64,000 bases of DNA, from positions 434,001-498,000 of the forward strand of contig CAZICV010000001.1 of assembly GCA_964537925.1 (NCBI GenBank). Reading direction: 5' to 3'. Numbering within the stretch: position 1 is the first letter of the stretch; each line of letters begins with the position of its first letter. A program made the position numbers and the translations under genes. Under the pieces are notes generated by a model that was not told the DNA's origin, did no database searches, and saw nothing but the letters and a program-made list of their open reading frames with translations. Source of the DNA: SLDF01 sp964537925. GTDB taxonomy: Bacteria > Bacteroidota > Bacteroidia > Chitinophagales > Saprospiraceae. Shown piece by piece: positions 61,379 through 64,000 of this stretch.

Positions 61379-62119
61379 TTAAATAACTTTCGCTTCTTCG
61401 TGCAGCAACCTGACCAGCTCGTCCATATTCTCAGGATCGATCATCTTGACTGCAGACTTGGGCGGAGGCGTATCAAACTTCACGATCTCCACCATTTCGG
61501 TCACTTCCACCGGGGCTACTACTTCCAGGGACTTTGTCTTGGCCATCATGATCCCGCGCATATTGGGAATACGCTGTTCTGCCATACCCTTTGCAGCACT
61601 GACTACCAAAGGTGTAGGCACTTCAAGCGATTCGACACCACCTTCGATATCCCTTGTGATGGATGCAGTAGTTCCATCCAGGTCCAGCTTGCTGGCGTAT
61701 GAGACGAAAGGTATATCCAGGAGTTCCGCGATCATAGCCGGCACCTCGGAAGCGTTATAGTCGATCGTCTCCTTGCCTGCGAATATGATGTCAAAAGACT
61801 CTTTGGCCGCATATGCCGCGATCTGGGAAGCTACGAAAAAAGAAGAGCCTCCCTCCGAGTCGATCCGGACCGCCTTGTCTCCACCGATAGCCAGTCCTTT
61901 GCGGATGATGGTCTCGTTGTCCGGACCGCCCACATTGATCAGGACGACTTCTCCTCCCTGCTGTTCCTTGAGTTCCAGTGCGCGCACCAGCGCATACCAT
62001 TCGTCGTAAGGGTTCATGATATACTGGACCCCATCACTGTTGAACTCCTTACCGTCGTTCCTGAAAGAGACCCTGGCTGTGGTATCAGGTGTCTTGCTGA
62101 TACAAACCAAATACTTCAT
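61379..62119 (-). CDS. etfB: Electron transfer flavoprotein beta subunit
   Basis: 246-residue protein beginning MKYLVCISKTPDTTARV with the ETF beta features: MNPYDEWYALVRALELKEQ, AGKETIDYNASEVPAMIAELLDIPFVSY, and the signature loop (EQRIPNMRGIMMAKTKSLE) that docks on partner dehydrogenases. It binds AMP and pairs with EtfA. It is the first gene of the etfBA operon. A minus-strand TATATTTG box lies about 140 bp upstream. Confidence 0.97.
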   Translation of the reverse strand: MKYLVCISKTPDTTARVSFRNDGKEFNSDGVQYIMNPYDEWYALVRALELKEQQGGEVVLINVGGPDNETIIRKGLAIGGDKAVRIDSEGGSSFFVASQIAAYAAKESFDIIFAGKETIDYNASEVPAMIAELLDIPFVSYASKLDLDGTTASITRDIEGGVESLEVPTPLVVSAAKGMAEQRIPNMRGIMMAKTKSLEVVAPVEVTEMVEIVKFDTPPPKSAVKMIDPENMDELVRLLHEEAKVI

Positions 62120-62260
62120 GTGCTGATAGTTTAAATTATATATCCCCTTATCTATACTGCAGAGCCCGTCATCTCAAAGCAGCCGGATCTTCCGTCAAAA
62201 ACTCCGGCTGCAACAGCCCGTATAACAGTCTTTATTGGGGTTAATCTTTTAATTTCACGG

Positions 62261-62268
62261 CAAATATA
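62261..62268 (-). promoter_or_regulatory. -7 box upstream of etfBA
   Basis: On the minus strand TATATTTG (complement of 62261-62268) matches TAnnTTTG; the leader to etfB would be about 140 nt, unusually long. No -33 TTG was found. Confidence 0.35.
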
Positions 62269-62329
62269 GAAAATAAATAACGGGCACGGACTCCATCTCT
62301 ACCGTCGCTTCATCCAACAGAACAAGTCC

Positions 62330-62653
62330 ATGAGCAGAGTCGAGCAACTGATACAGCTACTTGAAAATCAACCCGGAGAATCCTTTCTTCTATTTGCGCT
62401 GGCCAAAGAATATATCAATATGGGACAGCCTGAAGAAGCGCTCGGTTGGTTTGCCAAACTGGAACAAACAGATCCCGATTATGTTGGCATGTACTACCAC
62501 TATGGCAAAACACTGCAATCGACAGGGCAGCGGGATGTGGCGGCCGCTGTTTTTACCCGGGGGATCGAGAAAGCACGGCAGCACCGTGATCTTCATGCAC
62601 TGGCAGAACTCCAGTCTGCAGCGGCCAACCTGGAATACGGCGATGAAGATTGA
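62330..62653 (+). CDS. Small TPR protein
   Basis: 107-residue cytoplasmic protein with two to three TPR units: GESFLLFALAKEYINMGQPEEALGWFAKLEQTDPDYVGMYYHYGKTLQSTGQRDVAAAVF is read as consecutive repeats. It lies 51 bp before the methylmalonyl-CoA epimerase gene on the same strand and may be cotranscribed. A protein-contact role is likely; the partner is unknown. Confidence 0.85.
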   Translation: MSRVEQLIQLLENQPGESFLLFALAKEYINMGQPEEALGWFAKLEQTDPDYVGMYYHYGKTLQSTGQRDVAAAVFTRGIEKARQHRDLHALAELQSAAANLEYGDED

Positions 62654-62704
62654 ATACCAGCCAGAATAACAATATTGATCACCCGTCAAACTCCATATTG
62701 AACC

Positions 62705-63121
62705 ATGATACTCAGACTGGAACATATAGGCATAGCCGTACGATCAGCCGCCGTGAGCAATCAGGTCTTCGAAAAACTTCTCGGATCACCCGTGTATAAA
62801 ACCGAAGAAGTGGCCTCGGAAGGAGTGCTCACCGCATTCCTGGATGCCGGCAATACAAAAATCGAATTGCTCGAAGCCACACGCCCGGACTCACCGATAG
62901 CAAAGTTCATAGAAAAGAAAGGAGAAGGAATACACCATCTTGCATTTGAGGTTGCGGACATCAGGGCGGCCATGCAACTCGCCGGCCAACTTGGTTTCCA
63001 ACTGCTCTCGGATGAGCCGAAAGCCGGGGCGGACAACAAACTGATCTGTTTTCTACACCCCAGGTCCACAAACGGCGTTCTGGTTGAGCTTTGCCAATCC
63101 GTGCCTGGATCTGCCGGATAA
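62705..63121 (+). CDS. mce: Methylmalonyl-CoA epimerase
   Basis: 138-residue vicinal-oxygen-chelate enzyme of family length. The metal ligands are visible in LEHIGIAV (His), the IHHLAFEV His and the Glu in VLVELCQ, with IELLEATRPDSPIAKFIEKKGEGIHH as the family core. It interconverts (R)- and (S)-methylmalonyl-CoA between propionyl-CoA carboxylase and methylmalonyl-CoA mutase. The carboxylase beta subunit at 49621 may belong to the same pathway. No mutase is in the window. Confidence 0.95.
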   Translation: MILRLEHIGIAVRSAAVSNQVFEKLLGSPVYKTEEVASEGVLTAFLDAGNTKIELLEATRPDSPIAKFIEKKGEGIHHLAFEVADIRAAMQLAGQLGFQLLSDEPKAGADNKLICFLHPRSTNGVLVELCQSVPGSAG

Positions 63122-63213
63122 TCGCGCTATCCGTTATCAAAAATTTTGACCTGCACAGGCACCGGCTCAGCGACCCAGACTAACGCAACTGCTTGCTCAA
63201 CGCGAATGCCGAC

Positions 63214-63618
63214 TCAGAGGAACCTATCCCTGTAACGGGGCTCAGGCAGAGGACACACGTCATACCTGCCGAACCACCTGTATCTCCTCCTGGCTATCCA
63301 CAGGTAGATACCATCGCGGAGCACATGCGGCACAAAGCGGAAGACATACAAGGCACGATACGGAACAGGCAACCTTCTAAAAACCTCCAGGACAGCATCC
63401 GAATAAGAGAACAATCTGCCGTTCTCGACCTTCAGCACAATCGAGGCCGGATCCGGGCTCACTGGCTGCCCCAGATGCAGCGCCGCCCAGTCGCCCTGCA
63501 GAGAGGCAAACCTGAAAATACCCTTTCTATCCCTTTTCAGCAACCAGCGCACGATACCGTTGCACAGGGCACAGTGACCATCGTAGAAGAGAACAGGATA
63601 TCGGTCAGCAATACTCAT
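63214..63618 (-). CDS. DCC-family (DUF393) thiol-disulfide oxidoreductase-like protein
   Basis: 134-residue protein from ATG 63618. The DCC signature is VLFYDGHCALCNGIVRWLLKRDR with the CxxC-like pair at about residues 15-18, then FRFASLQGDWA and DAVLEVFRRLP. The family has a thioredoxin-like CxxC but its substrate is unknown. The C-terminus YRDRFL is typical. It lies 45 bp after the transporter gene on the same strand. Confidence 0.88.
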   Translation of the reverse strand: MSIADRYPVLFYDGHCALCNGIVRWLLKRDRKGIFRFASLQGDWAALHLGQPVSPDPASIVLKVENGRLFSYSDAVLEVFRRLPVPYRALYVFRFVPHVLRDGIYLWIARRRYRWFGRYDVCPLPEPRYRDRFL

Positions 63619-63663
63619 ATTACATGTAAAAACAGCATTCTGCTGCAACAGGTTGCCGCAGGT

Positions 63664-64000
63664 TCACCAGGTACTGGTTCGACTGTCCAGTTGCTGTATA
63701 TGAGCTACGGATCCTACCACATAGAGTATATCTTCCGGCAGCAGCATCGTATCCGGCCCCAGATCGTGGATCATCTCGTCGGCACGACCGATCGCTACCA
63801 CATTGATCCCGAAATCGGCCCTGAGATTCGCCTGCTGTAGTGTGTTGCCTGCCATACCTCCCCCCAGGTGATGAACCCGTACAGCGACTACATTGAGATC
63901 TGAGTGGTGCATCGGCCGCAGGAAATGGCTCCCTCCGTCACCGGGCCGCAAAAATTCATAATGCATACCCCTGATCTCGGAGATGACACTCTGTATATCG
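63664..64000 (-). CDS. C-terminal part of a CPA2/Kef-type transporter with TrkA-C domain (partial)
   Basis: The frame runs off the right end of the window, so only the last about 111 residues are seen. They form a TrkA-C domain: VISEIRGMHYEFLRPG, then NVVAVRVHHLGGGMAGNTL, DFGINVVAIGRAD and LGPDTMLLPEDILYVVGSV. This domain binds nucleotides or ions at the end of Kef/YbaL-type cation:proton antiporters, where the preceding HYEFLRP stretch is common. The membrane part lies beyond 64000. A TrkA-type potassium uptake protein is an alternative. Confidence 0.78.
   Translation of the reverse strand, partial: DIQSVISEIRGMHYEFLRPGDGGSHFLRPMHHSDLNVVAVRVHHLGGGMAGNTLQQANLRADFGINVVAIGRADEMIHDLGPDTMLLPEDILYVVGSVAHIQQLDSRTSTW

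Noticed and set aside
1..64000. CRISPR arrays, insertion sequences, prophage or integrative element borders
   Set aside because: No regularly spaced direct repeats, transposase, integrase or flanking attachment repeats were seen; the accessory genes are single cassettes only.

Overview
The window looks like ordinary chromosome from a member of the Bacteroidota, most likely a Saprospiria- or Chitinophagia-like environmental lineage with mid-50s percent GC. The evidence is consistent across genes. There are two secreted proteins with type IX secretion C-terminal sorting tails, a TonB-dependent receptor with a carboxypeptidase-regulatory-like N-terminus, and a BlaR1-type protein with a TonB C-terminal domain. 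The block tRNA-Arg, rpmB, rpmG, DUF4295 gene, ftsY is phylum-typical. Many genes are preceded by the Bacteroidota -7 box TAnnTTTG rather than an E. coli-type promoter. No rRNA, CRISPR array, insertion sequence or prophage was seen; one tRNA gene is present.

Layout. 0-6.3 kb: small accessory genes (an SDR-like protein, a GrpB-family protein, an AbiEi/AbiEii-like toxin-antitoxin pair with a perfect operator-like inverted repeat, a TauE/SafE exporter, an HxlR regulator divergent from a DsbA-like thioredoxin-fold protein, a DinB-like protein). 6.4-12.6 kb: FabV enoyl reductase; an unrecognised four-helix membrane protein preceded by three copies of a 10-bp repeat; a Cys-rich mini-lipoprotein followed by an internal terminator and a DUF4221 lipoprotein; a TPR protein; and a RelE/HigB-like plus XRE pair. 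12.6-20.5 kb: TonB-dependent receptor, ribulose-phosphate epimerase and a DEDDy exonuclease in one direction, then a coiled-coil membrane protein, signal peptidase I, a cold-shock protein and a CBS-domain protein. 20.7-26.6 kb: a four-gene run ending in a subtilase, then the tRNA/ribosomal protein/ftsY block.

26.6-34.2 kb holds three exported glycosidases in one operon (GH20 hexosaminidase, GH2 beta-mannosidase, GH92 alpha-mannosidase). Their combined specificities fit dismantling of the mannose/GlcNAc core of N-glycans, and a ROK-family sugar kinase lies close by. 36-44.6 kb: an XRE-Fic fusion protein, an HtrA protease, dapF, a TPR lipoprotein, a type IX-exported protein, a LysM-bearing glucosaminidase and an outer-membrane barrel. 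44.6-48.0 kb: a TPR, BlaI, BlaR1/TonB, TonB-lipoprotein operon with a well-formed promoter and a 16-bp palindrome, which reads as a proteolysis-controlled envelope-sensing unit. 48-64 kb: mostly housekeeping and metabolism (RlmL-like methyltransferase, acyl-CoA carboxylase, lepA, Nudix-type regulator, threonine aldolase, a six-PAS sensor lacking an ATPase domain, bifunctional-nuclease-domain protein, etfBA, methylmalonyl-CoA epimerase, DCC-family protein, and the C-terminus of a CPA2/TrkA-C transporter cut by the window end).

Points most worth following up are the Cys-rich lipoprotein/DUF4221 pair with its internal terminator, the repeat-flanked four-helix membrane protein, the AbiE-like operon with its operator, the TPR-BlaI-BlaR1-TonB operon, and the PAS protein that ends at its histidine dimerisation domain. 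All function assignments are by reading the sequence and from recall of protein families; no database search was run.
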